From assembly GCA_014529385.2 (NCBI GenBank), contig CM043950.1:70120935-70180934 (forward strand): a stretch of DNA of 60,000 nucleotides. The letters are read 5' to 3'. The position numbers and the translations under genes are program-made. Shown one piece after another: positions 1-12,287 of the stretch (positions are counted from its first letter, which is position 1; every line of letters starts with the position of its first letter). This DNA is from Adiantum capillus-veneris (lineage: Eukaryota > Streptophyta > Polypodiopsida > Polypodiales > Pteridaceae). A model generated the notes under the pieces. The model was not told the DNA's origin and did not search any database. It saw only the letters and a program-made list of their open reading frames with translations.

Positions 1-3000
1 GACCCCCTTTATAGTTAATCCTTTAGTAGTGATTGGTAGAGTAGCATTAGATTCATCACCTTCAAATTATTGCCCCAACTTGTTAACGGGTACTTCAATT
101 ACAGATTCATGTCCCGCTAGGTCAGATGGTGGTGCTAAATGTTCCTCATCATTCATTACCGAGTCAGGTTTGTTCATATGTGCAAACTGTGGTAATCCGG
201 CCTGTAATTCTCCATTGAGGAAGGCTCAAAGAGCTGAGACTAGCTCGGGGTCTTTATATAGTTTGGACATGATGGTGGTTCTAACTTTTGAAGACATGAA
301 ATCCATCAATTTGGCAACATTTAATGGCATCTTGTGGGACGTAGGACCCTGACAAGAGAATGGTGAATATGGAATCTCCACTTCCTCAAGGGGGTCGGGC
401 ATTCCCTCACCAAACATTCTCTCTAGTAGGAAAGGTGTGTGTCCACTTTCAGATGTCCTACCCTCACTCTCTTTCCGAATGATACTGGGTATAGCTAACG
501 GCCTGTAGTTCTTGTGAGGTTAAACTTGTGTGGGAAACACTGTGTCCGACATCTGGATATGTTTGGGTTCAGGTTCTAATGTTCGTTGAGTTTCTTACAC
601 CAAACCCCTCAGTTGTTGGACTCGTTCAATTTCCACTATTGGGTTTGGATAGGTTCCAATCTTTCTCTTGCAATCCTCATTTTTTGTCTCTCGTGGCTTA
701 TCTTGGGGGTTCGCAACTGGGTGGTTTAACTTTGAATACTCTTTTGGTGTTCGTCGTAATTCCCTCTCGTGATCCTCCTCACTGGCTTTTTCCTTTGTAG
801 TAATAGTTTTGGTCTCCGTGGTCTCTATCGAATCTGAGTCATCCTCAGGGTCATTCATATACACGGGATCCTCTCTTGTCCCTATGTTAGTCTTTGAACT
901 AGGTTTTGAGCTAGAAGCATTAAGGGATTTCTTTCTTCGTGTTTTCTTCTTTCTCGCTTGGCCAATGGACGCAGCATCTCTCTCTTCGAGGATGTAATTT
1001 TGCTTTTGGAGCATCGACCGTGTGAGTGCATTCACTGGTGCTATGTTTATAGTTGGTGGTGTCCCATCAACAATCTCTATTATGTTCAATGGTGTGATTT
1101 TTGGTGCGTTTGGATTGTTAGGACACTGTGCGATCAAATGATCTATGCCACAACAATTACAAGTGAGTATTGGCATTGCCAATGCACTCCCTTGACTTGT
1201 TTGCATTAGTGAGGCATTCTTTTGCATTCTAATGGGGCACTCAGCTACTCGATGTGGTCCACCACATTCGTAGCACTGAAGAGGTGGTCTCCTGGCAAAA
1301 CTATTAATCTTTTGGCCTCTTGCTGCTAGCACCGTAGCTTGATATACGGGTTTGATTTGTCCCCAATGGTCTTCCATATAGTACATGGGACACTCCTCAA
1401 GCATGTCGACTCCATAGGTGATACTAGAGTCTATGTCCTCTTCGCAATCTACATAAGTACTAGATGACACGCAACCTATTTGGTTCATAGGTGTAACTCT
1501 TGGATGAGGGGGTTGCGGTCCTAGCACTGGAGGTGGCAATGGTGTGGTTTGGACCACATTTTGGGTTCTAGGGACCATGTGTTGTCATGGCAACTGTTGC
1601 TCCATGGGTGGGGTAGGCATCAATGCAGGAACTCGAGGTGAGTCTGCCCAAGCTATAGGCGGTCTATTTTCCATGATGCGTTTAAGCATTAGGCAATCCT
1701 TCGCTTGATGGCCATACCTACCACACCCATTACAAGTCCCGTTATACTTTACTCTGAAAGTAGGGCATTCACTCGTTGTATGTGGGCCCAAGCAAATTGA
1801 GCACCATTGTTGCTCCCTTCTTGGATACATATGAGTGTTTTGTGGAGCACGATTACCCCTAAGGCTTTCTTGAATGACCTTGGTGAGATCTGCCAGAGTC
1901 ATCTCAGATATCGTTTGCTCTTTCACGATTGGCTTTATCTTCATTGGCTCATGCCCTAACGCTTGCAAGCTACTAGACTTCGGCTCGGCAGACACTCTTT
2001 CTCCTGCAATCATTAAATTATCCTCCAATTGGATTGCATTCATGGTGACTGCTTCCCAAGTAGTGATACCTCTAATGACTAGGCCATTATAGATACTTTC
2101 ATGTCGTAGTCCCCTAATGAATCTATCGAGCAATTGGTTGTTGTTGAATTGCTCGTTTGGATTGCATCGAGAATTCAAATTCTTTAGGCGACTAATGAAG
2201 TCTCTCACGGATTCACCTTCTTCTCGTTGGGCTTTCCGGAGCTGAGAGGCTACACCCCAAAGTACTCCCTCTCGTATGTATTCTTTTAAGAACAGTCTCC
2301 TAAGAGTAGAGTAGATCATTTTCTCTTCAACTCTTAAGGTTCTATACCAATCTCCAGCCTTTCCGCTTAGGGTCAAACTCAAAGCCTTACACTTATGTAG
2401 CTCATTGTGCTCTTCCAAGGAGTCGCACACATGTTCAAAGACTTCCATATGCTTTCTAGCATCTCCGTCTCCACTGAATTTCTGTGTGAGCTTAGCTACT
2501 TGAACTGCCTTGCTCCTAGGCTCTCTATCAGGTGCACTACGCATGTTTTCCGCAATAGAGCGATCGATAGTTTGAGCAAATGCTGCCAAATCTCCTATTT
2601 GAGCAGGTATAATGGGTGTATGTGCTCCTGGAACCACATGTGAGATGGGAGTTGGCCTTGGCCTTGACATACGCGCGGCTCTTGGGTCCCATATTTCGTA
2701 TGCTGGTGTACCAGACGGTGGTCCAAAGTTTACAGGCGTGGCCCTAGGCATAGGGGGTGCCTGATATGGCATGTTATTATTAAATCGCATGGCTCCACTT
2801 GTATAAGAGCTTGGATAATTCCATTGTGGATTGTAAGATCTTGGAATAATCGGAGGTGTAGGAGCTACATGAGGCTGAGGTACGACAGGTGCACATGATT
2901 GATACATACATGTAGGTATAGTTGGGGGCACTGTGCTACTAGGCATCGGCGCAGTGTTAACAAATGAACTTCATGGTGTACTTCTTGTCATGCTCACCAT

Positions 3001-4119
3001 TGGGATATGCATGGTAGCTGTAGTGTCATTAAGAGAAAGATGAGCTAGATCTGGGAAGGTAAAGCTGCCACTTGTGGGCTCAGATTGTACTGAGGCTCCT
3101 GGCGAAACAACATATGGAGGATCAATGGGGCTCACTGAGGGAGTCTCCATTTGTGATAGGGTTGGTTGGTTGGCCTTTCCTGTATCCAAGAATCTCATTA
3201 GGCCTGTTGAAGGCATGTTGATCCCTGTGTTCTGTCTTTCTAACTCGACAATCCTATGGAGGACATCACAAACTTTCTGTTGTTTCTCATCTATGCTAGT
3301 AGCACCCGATGTGGATTGTAGAACATCTAACCAACCCACATGATAGGTGTGTCCTTTGTACCGATCAGTTAAAGCTTCTGCTTGTAGGTCATACTCCCAA
3401 TTTTCGTTTAGGAATATCCCATCTAGGCCTGGCGTGCTGGAGGTTTCCCTTGAAGTGGAAGCATTATTGTTCCCCATAGCTTGCCCCTCCGTGACTGCTA
3501 CCTTGGGAGCACTCGGTTGCTCGGCTGGCATGATTGTTGTCATAGGAGCCTTTGCTTTCAGGGCTCGACTTTGTTCTAGCCTTCGTAGGTTCTCAATTTC
3601 CCTCTCCCTTGTCGCTTGCATATAGCGTTCGATGTCTTGCACTTCGGCAAGACTCCTACCATCGGGTAGTAAAACCTCAGAGGGAGATAGTCCTAAAGGA
3701 TCAGGAGGTGCAGTGGATGGAACATTCACATGCACACTCTCAAGAAGCATAGGGTCCATTTTAGGCATGAATGACGAATTTACTTCCCCACTCCCTTCAT
3801 TTATTTCATTAACCGCATGTTCGGAGCGAGTAGCTCTACCAAGGGTCTCTTTTAAGCGGCTAAACACGCTGGACCCGGGCCGTGGGCCCATGGCATGCAT
3901 GTCTTGACTTGAACTATCAGGGTTTGGTGTAGGATACCCCTCCATGACTTCGTAGTCAGAGGAAGAATCACTAGACGCGATATGAGGATCTTGGGTCGCG
4001 CTACCTTGAGTCCCGGTCGAAGGTCCAGAACCTAGGGTGGAGGAATAATGGGTGCCCGCGTAAATGGAGGCACTACCAATATGCTCGTGCTCTAACACTC
4101 GTCCAGAGCGTAGGTTCAT
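1..4119 (-). pseudogene. gag: gag (and start of pol) of element A, six in-frame stops
   Basis: Gag capsid/nucleocapsid polyprotein of a Ty3/gypsy element. The start at 4119 gives MNLRSGRVLEHEH, matching the gag starts of elements B and C; an upstream in-frame ATG at 4170 adds 17 residues without a counterpart. A retrotransposon-gag core lies at about 2600-2000, and zinc knuckles of the B pattern at about 1810-1700 and 1280-1110. The whole stretch stays in one frame, with stops at 2973-2971 (TGA), 1587-1585 (TGA), 597-595 (TAA), 522-520 (TAA), 228-226 (TGA) and 69-67 (TAA). At 228 element B has CGA, so this stop is a C-to-T change at a CpG. None of the six is shared with B. The segment 417-226 matches the B region between gag and protease. 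Confidence 0.85.
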
Positions 4120-4765
4120 ATGACTTGGATCCCCTAGAAGTGTCAGTGAGTGCCCGTGAAGGCTACTCACCTAGTAATTTTGGGTGTTTTGCAACCCAAG
4201 TATTTTCTTAGTTATTTATTTATTTTTAATTTTTAATTTTTTTAAAGGCGACGACCGCGCGCGGGTTAGGTGGACCTTTCTTGGCCACACACACTGTCAA
4301 CACCTACCTAATCTCTCTGTCAACAGCTCACAGACACCTGACTACCTTATCTACTTACTAACAGTGCTGCTAACCACTAACTAATCTGTTAACCACTCTG
4401 CTAACTGCTTATTGACAGTGGGCTAGCTGCCCACCTACTTCCTCTCTCACTACCTTACTGTGCAAAGACTATGTGCAGGCAAGCCTTGACATAAAACTGT
4501 GTATAGATTGTGTGCAAACAGAAATTGCTAACTGCCTTCCTACTTATTCATTCACTGCGAACAAGCTAACGACTACTAACCGTGCAAAGACTGTGTGCAA
4601 ACAGAAAACACAACATTATGCAGAAATCACAGAACTTGCAGACAATACAGAAATTAACAACTTGCAGAAAAATAACTCATTCCTCTTCCTCTTCCTCTTC
4701 TTTCCTACTACAAACAACTCATAGGAGAAGCACAAAGTGCCTCTTGGGCTTAGTGCAGGGCGATC
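4120..4765 (-). other. Leader of element A between PBS and gag
   Basis: Untranslated leader of about 0.65 kb on the minus strand. It has T-rich and short-repeat sequence at 4200-4260 and TTCCTC runs near 4680-4700. I see no gene in it. Confidence 0.6.
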
Positions 4766-4782
4766 CCCCGGCAGCGGCGCCA
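4766..4782 (-). other. Primer-binding site of element A (tRNA-Asp type)
   Basis: On the minus strand this reads TGGCGCCGCTGCCGGGG, four bases after the LTR. It is complementary, with one mismatch, to the 3' end of plant tRNA-Asp (which ends CCCCGGCAACGGCGCCA). Element B has the same variant base. Confidence 0.85.
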
Positions 4783-4786
4783 AAAA

Positions 4787-5361
4787 TGTGCACTCCTTGC
4801 CGCACTGTCGAAGCAAGGGCCTTGCCTAACACTGTGTGCGATCCATAGACGGCTCCAAGCACACAACTAGCTTAACTAGTAAGCTCAAAAGAGGGCAATG
4901 GTGTGTCACTCACCGCTCTATGCTCCTGCCGTGGAGGATTCCTCGCAGCGAAGAAGAAGGAGACGCCGCTACGTCGCGCTCAACCGCTTCACCGCCGTCG
5001 TGCCGCCGCAATGCTCGATCGCTCTCTCTCTCTCTCTCACATACACACACACACACACAAGGAGGTGAAGAAGAAGAAGATGGAGATGGAGATGGAGCAA
5101 GAGCACTCTTCTATTGCACAAATGAGAGAATGAGTGAATTTTAGGTTTAGTTGGCTTTTATATGAGCTCACCCCATTCACACTTGGGCACCCATGCTTAG
5201 CCAACTAATCCCTTGAATGTCCCATTTAGAGTGCGCCTCTCATCGGCAATCACTCTTACCCTTTTCCTATTGGTCCGACAAGCCCGGTACTTGACTCTAC
5301 CAAATACATAATACACGTCCGTCGTAGGTGATGGGGTGTCCGTGAGCCGTGAGGGTTAACA
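4787..5361 (-). repeat. 5' LTR of element A (575 bp)
   Basis: On the minus strand it starts TGTTAACCCTCACGGC, as in B, and ends in CA just before the PBS. It holds a TATA box (minus strand, about 5161-5153), a short CT/CA tract (5024-5060) where B has a long GT/GA tract, and a GTGAGT splice-donor-like hexamer (4913-4908) that is kept in B. The U5 end differs from B in sequence. Confidence 0.85.
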
Positions 5362-5575
5362 CCTTTCCCATCATAGGATGCACACATGGATGCCATGATC
5401 TCTTAACCACCACCCCTTGGTTGCGCACATGGTGCTTCCCAACCCACAAACATGCATGATCGCTCCTTAGAGGACGATGCATACAGCATGGTTGACATAT
5501 GCAGTAGATCATAAACAAAGGATAATTTTGTGAGCCACCAAAGAAGCTCTTGATTGATGAGAACAATAGCCAATT

Positions 5576-5667
<92 letters not shown>

Positions 5668-5727
5668 GTACGGACACATTTTCACTTTAATTCAAAATTA
5701 AAAAAAGCACAAAGTTTAGTTTTCACT
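5362..5727. other. Spacer between elements A and B with CT/CA microsatellite
   Basis: This 366-bp piece separates two 5' LTRs that point away from each other. It contains a compound (CT)n(CA)n microsatellite at 5577-5664. Short ORFs here are products of the dinucleotide repeat. The last five bases, TCACT (5723-5727), are the left target-site duplication of element B. I see no gene. Confidence 0.7.
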
Positions 5728-5917
5728 TGTTAACCCTCACGGCACATAGACACCCTATGATCTATAAACGTTGTATTATTTAGAGTCAGGTACCGGGCTT
5801 GTCGGACCAATAGGAACAGGGTAAGGGTGATCGCCGATGACAGGCGCACTCTAACTGGAATATTCAAGGAGTTAGTTGGCTAAGTATGGGCGCCCAAGTG
5901 TGAATGGGGTGAGCTCA

Positions 5918-5924
5918 TATAAAA
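5918..5924 (+). promoter_or_regulatory. TATA box of the element B LTR promoter
   Basis: TATAAAA lies about 190 bp into the LTR. It is repeated at the matching place in the 3' LTR (18810-18816) and, inverted, in element A. Transcription probably starts about 30 bp downstream, shortly before the GT/GA tract. Confidence 0.7.
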
Positions 5925-6010
5925 GCCACTAAACCTAATTTTTACTCATTCTCTCATTGTGCAATAGAAGATGCTCTTGCTCCATCTCCACCTTCTCCTT
6001 CACCATCTCC

Positions 6011-6130
<120 letters not shown>

Positions 6131-6346
6131 TTGAGCGTTGCGGCGGCACGACGGCGGCGAGGCGGTTGAGCGCTGCGTAGCGGCGTCTCCCTCTTCTTCG
6201 CGGCGCGGGAATCCTTCATTCGCAACTACGCAGGAAGGTGAGTGACACACCATTCTTCCTTGTGAGCTTGTCTGTTGTATGACTGTGTGGTAGGAGCCTT
6301 TGTGGCTCGCACACGGCGCGTAGCAAGTCCCTAGCCGTGACATTTT

Positions 6347-6363
6347 TGGCGCCGCTGCCGGGG
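6347..6363 (+). other. Primer-binding site of element B (tRNA-Asp type)
   Basis: TGGCGCCGCTGCCGGGG lies four bases after the LTR. It pairs with the 3' end of plant tRNA-Asp at 16 of 17 positions. Element A shares the mismatch; element C matches perfectly. Confidence 0.85.
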
Positions 6364-7232
6364 AGCTGATGTGCGTGAAGCTCCAATGGCGACTTGTAAA
6401 TTGTATTGAAGCTATTTTTTATGTAGGAAAGGTGCGGCTTAAGTTTGATTATTGTTGTTATGCAAAAACAGTAGAGAAAGACACAATGTTGTTGACTGCA
6501 TTCAAGTTTTCTGTGTTCTGTTAAGCTCTGTTTTGCTAGTTCTATTAAGCTCAGATTTTAGCTTACACAGCTAGCATTTCTTGCGTTTCTACGTTTTCAG
6601 GTTTGCACTGCACAGTTCTGTCAAGTTTCAATTTCCTGCATTTTTTGTGTTTTCTGGTTTGTGCACAGTTAGTTAATTAAGCAGGTTAGTAATTAGGTGA
6701 ACCACTAATTAACAGGTCAGTAGGTAGGTGGGACAGTAAATAGTTAGGTGAGGTCAACACGCACCAAAACGCGTGAGTGAATGGGGGGATCACTAAAATT
6801 TTGATCGGGATCGTTTCCCCAAGCCCAAGCCCAGGCCCAAGGCCCAGGCCTCAGTCCTCAATCTTATGATATATACTAGACTCACTCTTATATATATACC
6901 CTGCCTCCTCAAGAGGGAATGAGAGCATGTGGGGCAAGTCCTCCACTCTCCTCCCTTCTCTTCCCACTTGCACCCTTAGACTTGCTATTTGGAGCCTAGT
7001 TTCCCAGGTAGGAAAAAACTGTTTCGGGCTTTTCTGGAGCAAAATAGAACCAAACGGTGGGCTGTAAAGCACAACGCGTCCCTCCTAGCGATACGCTCGT
7101 TTCGAGCTATCACACGGCCCATTCCACGACACGCTCTAAAAAATCTACCAAAAAAACAAACAAAAACACGCAAAAAACTAGTCACAAGGCCTCCTAGAGC
7201 AGCTTTTTGACACCTTAGGGTATCAAAAGCAC
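6364..7232 (+). other. Leader of element B
   Basis: Untranslated leader of about 0.87 kb between PBS and gag. Ordinary sequence with stop codons in all frames. No gene or strong repeat is seen. Confidence 0.6.
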
Positions 7233-10200
7233 ATGCACTTACGCTCTGGGCGGGTGCTAGAACACGAGCATATTGAGGGTGCCTCTGTTCATACGGACAC
7301 CCATTACCCATCCACGATAGGCTCTAGACCCTCAGCGGGGACACAAGGTAGCACCACCCAAGACCCTAAAATAGCCGCTAGTGATTCTTTCTCCGACTCG
7401 GAAATCATGGAAGCATACCCTACCCAAAACACTGAGAGAGAAGGCCATGCACCTCCCGAAGCTCCACAGCCTAGTACTAGTATGTTTAGCCGTTTCATGG
7501 AAACATTAGGTAGAGCTACTCGCTCGGAACCTGATGCAAATGAAGCACACGAAGGGGGTGGGGAAGTGGACTCTCCTTTCACATCGCACGTGGACCCCAC
7601 ACCCCCAAAGAGTGTCCATGTGGATATCCTGCCAACTTCTTACCAAGAAGGCCCTGTTGAGCTGTCTCCTTCAGAAGTTCCCTCTAGAGTACCGTTGGTG
7701 ACAAGTAAAACCACGAGGAGCAACATTGCTTCTACCTCACAAGAAACCGTTAACACGTCGACTCTAGAAGGATTGTTCATTAATGATCATTGGACATACG
7801 ACCTCCACACTGAGGTGTTGACGGATCTACACTCTGGCCACGCCTACCATGTAGGATGGATAGAGATTGTACAATCCACCTCTAGTGCCACGAGCATCGA
7901 AGATCAACAGAAAATGATCTGTAATGTTATCCATGGCATTATTCAATCAGAAAGGCAAAACCGAGGGGTAAATATACTCTCAACTGGCCCCATGAGATTT
8001 CTGGATACGAGCAAGGCTCAACAGCCTACTGTATCACAAATGGAGACTCCTCTAATGAGCCCCATGGACCCATCTTACGCCATTTCACCTGGGGTCTCTA
8101 TGCAATCTGAGCCTCCGAGCGACAACTTTAGCTTCCTTAACTTGGCTCAACCCTCTATTAAGGAAAACACAGTGCTCACTCCAGGGATAAGCCTGACAGA
8201 GAATGTACCGATGACATCTACGGTTAGCGCAGTGCCACTACCTAGTGTCATAGTACCTAATATGGGGCCTCGACCGTATGTGCCTCTAGCCCCTTATGCA
8301 CACATGGCTCCCACACCTCCAATTGTACCACTTGTTTATGCTCCTCGAGTGCCGCTCCCTAGCCCTTATCCGAGTGGACCTATGCCCGGTTATGTTCCAT
8401 ATCCTGCATCATCCACACATATGCCAAGACCGGTACCCGTCCCTCTCCCACATATGATTCCAAGAGTACCTCCACCGGCCCTGCCTCCTCACATAGGTGA
8501 CTTGGCAGCGTTTGCTCAAACCATAGGTCGATCTATCGCGGAAAATATGCGTCATGCATCTGATAGAGAGCCTAGAAGTAAGGCAGTACAAATTGCCAAA
8601 CTCACGCAAAAATTCAATGGGGACGAAGATGCTAGAAAACACATTGAAGTGTTTGAACAAGTATGTGATTCCTTAGGGGAACGCAACGAACTACATAAGT
8701 GCAATGCCTTAAGCTTGACATTAAGTGGGAAGGCTGGAGATTGGTATAGAACCCTAAGGGTGGACGAGAAAACAATCTACCCTACCCTTCGAAGGTTGTT
8801 TCTAAAGGAGTACATACGAGAAGGTGTGCTTTGGGGTGTAGCATCTCAGCTACAGAAGGCCGAACGTAAGGAAGGAGAGTCAGTAAGGGACTTCATTAGT
8901 TGTCTAAAGCACTTAAACTCTCGCTGCCCTGTAAATGAGCGCTTCAACAATAACCAACTGCTTGATCGATTCATTCGAGGGTTGAGGAATGAAGGAATCT
9001 ATAATGGACTAGTGATTAGAGGTATCACAACCTGGGAAGATGTCACTGCCAATGCAATCCAATTAGAGGACAACTTGATGATAGCAAGCATGAGGGTGTC
9101 TACTGACACGAGATCCACTAACTCACAAGCCATTGAGTATGGACCCATGACTGCAAAGCCCATTGCCAATGAGCCAAAGGTATTTGAGACATTCTTGACA
9201 GACCTCACCAAGGCAATCCAAGAGTCTCTTAAGGATAATCGACCCCCTCAAAATAGTCACATGTATCCAAGAAGGGAGCAACAATGGTGTTCCATTTGCT
9301 TAGGTCCACATAGCACTAGTGAGTGCCCTACGTTTAGAGTAAAATTTAATGGAACTTGCAACGCATGTGGTAGGTATGGTCACCAAGCTAAGGATTGTTT
9401 AATGATCAAACGTATGATGGCAAATAGACCACCTGTAGCCTGGACGGATGCACCTCGAGCTCCTGTATTGATGCCTGCTCCACCTGTTGAGCAACTACCG
9501 CAACACATGGTCCCTAGATCTCAAAATGTTGTACCAGCTACACCGCTACCACCTCCTGTGCTAGGACCGCAGCCCCCACATCCAAGAGTCGCCCCTATGA
9601 ACCAAGTGGGTTGCGAGCCATCTAATGCTTATGCAGATGGCTGTGAGGAGGAAATAGACACTAGTATTGCCTACGGACTTGATACATTGGAAGAGTGTCC
9701 TATATACTACATGGAAGATTGTTGGGGGCAAGTCAAGCCGGTTTATCAAGCTGCTGCTCTCGCATCTAGAGGTCAAAATATCAACACCCAGGCTAGGAGG
9801 CCACCTCTTCAATGCTATGAGTGTGGTGGACCACATCGGGCAGCGGAGTGCCCTATTAGGCTGCAAAAGAATGTTGCACATATGCAAATGAATCAAGGGA
9901 GCACGTCTGCAATGCCAATACTCACATGTAATCGTTGTAGTATAGATCACTTGATTGCCCAATGCCCCTATAACCCAAATGCGCCTAAAATCACACCCCT
10001 AAATTTGGTCGAAATTGCTAGTGTGACATCGCCAATACCACCCGTCGCACCCGCTTATGCGATTACACGGTCCATGCTTCAAGGGCCAGGCCATATCCTC
10101 GAAGAGAGAGATACCGCGTCAGTTATCCAAGCAAAGAAAAAGAAGACACGAAGGAAGAGGTCGCAGAATATGGGAAATTCAAAGCCAAGTTCCAAAACAA

Positions 10201-10616
10201 ACATAGGAACAGGAGATGACCCCATGTATATGAATGACCTCGAGGATGATTCAGATTCAATCGAGACAATGGAGACTAGAACCAATACCACAAAGGGAAA
10301 GACCGACAAAGAAAACCGTAACATGGAACCAAATGAAAACCGAATAAGAGAGAACCATAAAGAGCCTTTGAAAACACCACAAGTGTTTCCAAATCCAATC
10401 CAAGACCCCCAAGATAAACCGCAGGGGCAAAAAGGGAAGAATCGTAAAAAGAAGATTGGGACGTACCCAAACCCAGTAGACGAGATTGAGCAGGTGAAAC
10501 ATCTAAGAGGTTTAGTGGAGGAGACTCAAAGGAAACTAGAACCAGAACCCATGCATGTCAAAATTCATGACACAGTGTTTCCCACGCAAGTTCATCCACC
10601 CCACATGAACCATTGA
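7233..10616 (+). CDS. gag: Gag polyprotein of element B (1127 aa)
   Basis: Gag forms the cytoplasmic virus-like particle and packages element RNA. The ATG at 7233 gives MHLRSGRVLEHEH, matching the A and C gag starts. Residues about 1-340 are a poorly conserved Ser/Thr-rich region; about 340-410 is Pro-rich. The retrotransposon-gag capsid core (about 425-620) has the usual LTLSGKAGDWYRTL and LLDRFIRGLR blocks. Four Cys-His knuckles begin near residues 686, 709, 861 and 899. Only the second (CNACGRYGHQAKDC) is canonical CX2CX4HX4C; the others are CX2CX3HX4C. A basic Lys-rich tail follows. At 1127 residues it is long for a gypsy gag. The terminal TGA (10614-10616) is probably a mutation rather than the true end: the frame continues, and element A has a sense codon there. 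Confidence 0.9.
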   Translation: MHLRSGRVLEHEHIEGASVHTDTHYPSTIGSRPSAGTQGSTTQDPKIAASDSFSDSEIMEAYPTQNTEREGHAPPEAPQPSTSMFSRFMETLGRATRSEPDANEAHEGGGEVDSPFTSHVDPTPPKSVHVDILPTSYQEGPVELSPSEVPSRVPLVTSKTTRSNIASTSQETVNTSTLEGLFINDHWTYDLHTEVLTDLHSGHAYHVGWIEIVQSTSSATSIEDQQKMICNVIHGIIQSERQNRGVNILSTGPMRFLDTSKAQQPTVSQMETPLMSPMDPSYAISPGVSMQSEPPSDNFSFLNLAQPSIKENTVLTPGISLTENVPMTSTVSAVPLPSVIVPNMGPRPYVPLAPYAHMAPTPPIVPLVYAPRVPLPSPYPSGPMPGYVPYPASSTHMPRPVPVPLPHMIPRVPPPALPPHIGDLAAFAQTIGRSIAENMRHASDREPRSKAVQIAKLTQKFNGDEDARKHIEVFEQVCDSLGERNELHKCNALSLTLSGKAGDWYRTLRVDEKTIYPTLRRLFLKEYIREGVLWGVASQLQKAERKEGESVRDFISCLKHLNSRCPVNERFNNNQLLDRFIRGLRNEGIYNGLVIRGITTWEDVTANAIQLEDNLMIASMRVSTDTRSTNSQAIEYGPMTAKPIANEPKVFETFLTDLTKAIQESLKDNRPPQNSHMYPRREQQWCSICLGPHSTSECPTFRVKFNGTCNACGRYGHQAKDCLMIKRMMANRPPVAWTDAPRAPVLMPAPPVEQLPQHMVPRSQNVVPATPLPPPVLGPQPPHPRVAPMNQVGCEPSNAYADGCEEEIDTSIAYGLDTLEECPIYYMEDCWGQVKPVYQAAALASRGQNINTQARRPPLQCYECGGPHRAAECPIRLQKNVAHMQMNQGSTSAMPILTCNRCSIDHLIAQCPYNPNAPKITPLNLVEIASVTSPIPPVAPAYAITRSMLQGPGHILEERDTASVIQAKKKKTRRKRSQNMGNSKPSSKTNIGTGDDPMYMNDLEDDSDSIETMETRTNTTKGKTDKENRNMEPNENRIRENHKEPLKTPQVFPNPIQDPQDKPQGQKGKNRKKKIGTYPNPVDEIEQVKHLRGLVEETQRKLEPEPMHVKIHDTVFPTQVHPPHMNH

Positions 10617-12269
10617 CCGTTAGCCATATCTAGTATAATCCAAGAAGGGAGTGAGGACGGGACATCAGAAAGTGAGCATAAACCTTTCTTGTTGGAAAGG
10701 ATGTTTAACGAAGGAATACCTGATCCCATTGAGGAATATGAGATTCCATCCTCACCAGTTCCTAGTCAAGGACCTACACCTTGCAAAATGCCAATGAATG
10801 TCGCCAAACTACTGGACTTCATGTCTTTTGAGGTCCGAACCACAATCATAGCAAAGCTGTATGGAGATCCTGAGTTATTCCTTGCACTTCGAGCATTCCT
10901 TAACGGAGAGCTACGAACGGGATTACCGCAGTTTGCGCAACCAAATAGGCCTGACTCGATTATGATTGATGAGGAAAATCATGTGCAATCACTTGACTTA
11001 GATGGACACGAGTCTGTGATCGAGGTACCCATTAACGCATTAGGGTAGTATTTTGAAGGCGACGAGTCTAATGCGACCCTACCCATCACTACCAAGGGAT
11101 TAACTATAAAGGGAATTCTTGATGGTGGTGCAGGAGTTAGCATCGTTACAAAAGATTGTTGGGAATCCATGGGAAAACCCCGCCTCAGTGTTACTAACAT
11201 TGTGGTAAAGATGGCAAATGGTACCATAGCCAAACCTATGGGGATGCTCAAGGATCTTAAGATCAAAGTTCTAGGACACAAGGTACGACATACGTTCATT
11301 GTAATGGATTTCTCTAAACGCCTTATGTCATATGAAATGATTTTAGGACGACCATTCATGAGGGAAGCACAAATGGTTCATGATTGGTCTAAAAATCATG
11401 TCTATTTGCAATTCCAAGACTCTGTCCTTAGAGTGGATTTGGTGACTGGTAAGGTACACCCCTTAGGGAGTAAAACCATTATTGATCATTGCTCTGACAC
11501 CAGAGTTCACTCGGCCCCACTACAATATTGTTACACTTGTAAGAAGGATACAGACATTGGCCAAGATTCTCCTTACATGGATGTGTTACCGGGTATGACG
11601 GAATCAGACAACGTAGACTGGGTACACCTAGCTGCAACCATAGATACCTGGGGAAATAGAGGAACCACTTGGGTCACACCAGAGGGGGAAGAGGTACCAC
11701 AAATTGCACCTCTGAACATGATAAGTGCCATACATGCATCTTCTAAGGGCAAGGCAATTGTAGACCAATCTGACAGTGACACCGATAGCTCAATAGAAGA
11801 CTTTGACCAACACGACTCAGACACTGACTCCCAGAGTGAAACGGATTTTGAATCTCATGAATTAGAGAGTGGAGCAAGTTCAGAGTCAAAACATTCGGAA
11901 GGACCGAGCACATCAACCGATGATAGCTCCTCCGAGAGTGAAGAGGACACCAACGAGGACTCCTTTAGTGAGCCAGATCTAAATGCAAATCAAAAGCAGG
12001 TCTCAAATAAGAAAAAGAAAAACTTTAAGAGGCGTCGATATCGAGCCAATGTACGTGCTAAGATAAAAAAGAAGAGATCCTCAGCAGAATGGCTCAGTTA
12101 TATAGGAGCATGCGATGCTCATCGAAAATTGGTAGACGGTTGGGGTGAATATCTCCAAAATGTCATGTGGTGTAGACCGCGACCCCATGACATAGCTCAA
12201 TTAGAGATCATAGACAAGCCAAAGTTGAGCCGCACTGCAAGGAGGCGTCAAAACCAAGAATTAACTTGA
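10617..12269 (+). pseudogene. Gag-pol linker and aspartic protease of element B
   Basis: This continues the gag frame without a shift but is cut by TAG at 11046-11048 and TGA at 12267-12269. The retropepsin active site is DGGAG (Asp codon at 11121), a variant of D-S/T-G-A; the second conserved block, ILGRPFM, is near 11340. PR matures Gag-Pol. An acidic Ser/Asp/Glu-rich stretch (about 11750-11990) and then a Lys/Arg-rich stretch (about 12000-12080) lead to RT; element C has the same acidic-then-basic linker. At 11046 element A reads CAA, so the TAG here is a C-to-T change of a Gln codon. Without the stops this would be the N-terminal part of one Gag-Pol protein. Confidence 0.85.
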
Positions 12270-12287
12270 CAACACAAGAAAGCAGAA

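Larger units (their letters stand above)
1..5361 (-). mobile_element. Ty3/gypsy LTR retrotransposon A, 5' half, cut by window edge
   Basis: Read on the minus strand, the order is 5' LTR (5361-4787), primer-binding site (4782-4766), leader, then a gag frame running off the left edge just before the protease active site. The encoded protein is collinear with element B throughout, so A and B belong to one family. The LTRs are clearly related but much less alike than the two LTRs of B, so A is an older or sister-subfamily insertion. It has no coding competence in the visible part. Its 3' half, 3' LTR and target duplication lie outside the window; the 5 bp next to its 5' LTR (5362-5366) are CCTTT on the plus strand. 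Confidence 0.9.

Noticed and set aside
10614-12269. Programmed stop-codon readthrough between gag and pol in B
   Set aside because: Element A has sense codons at the first two sites, and three successive stops would be needed.
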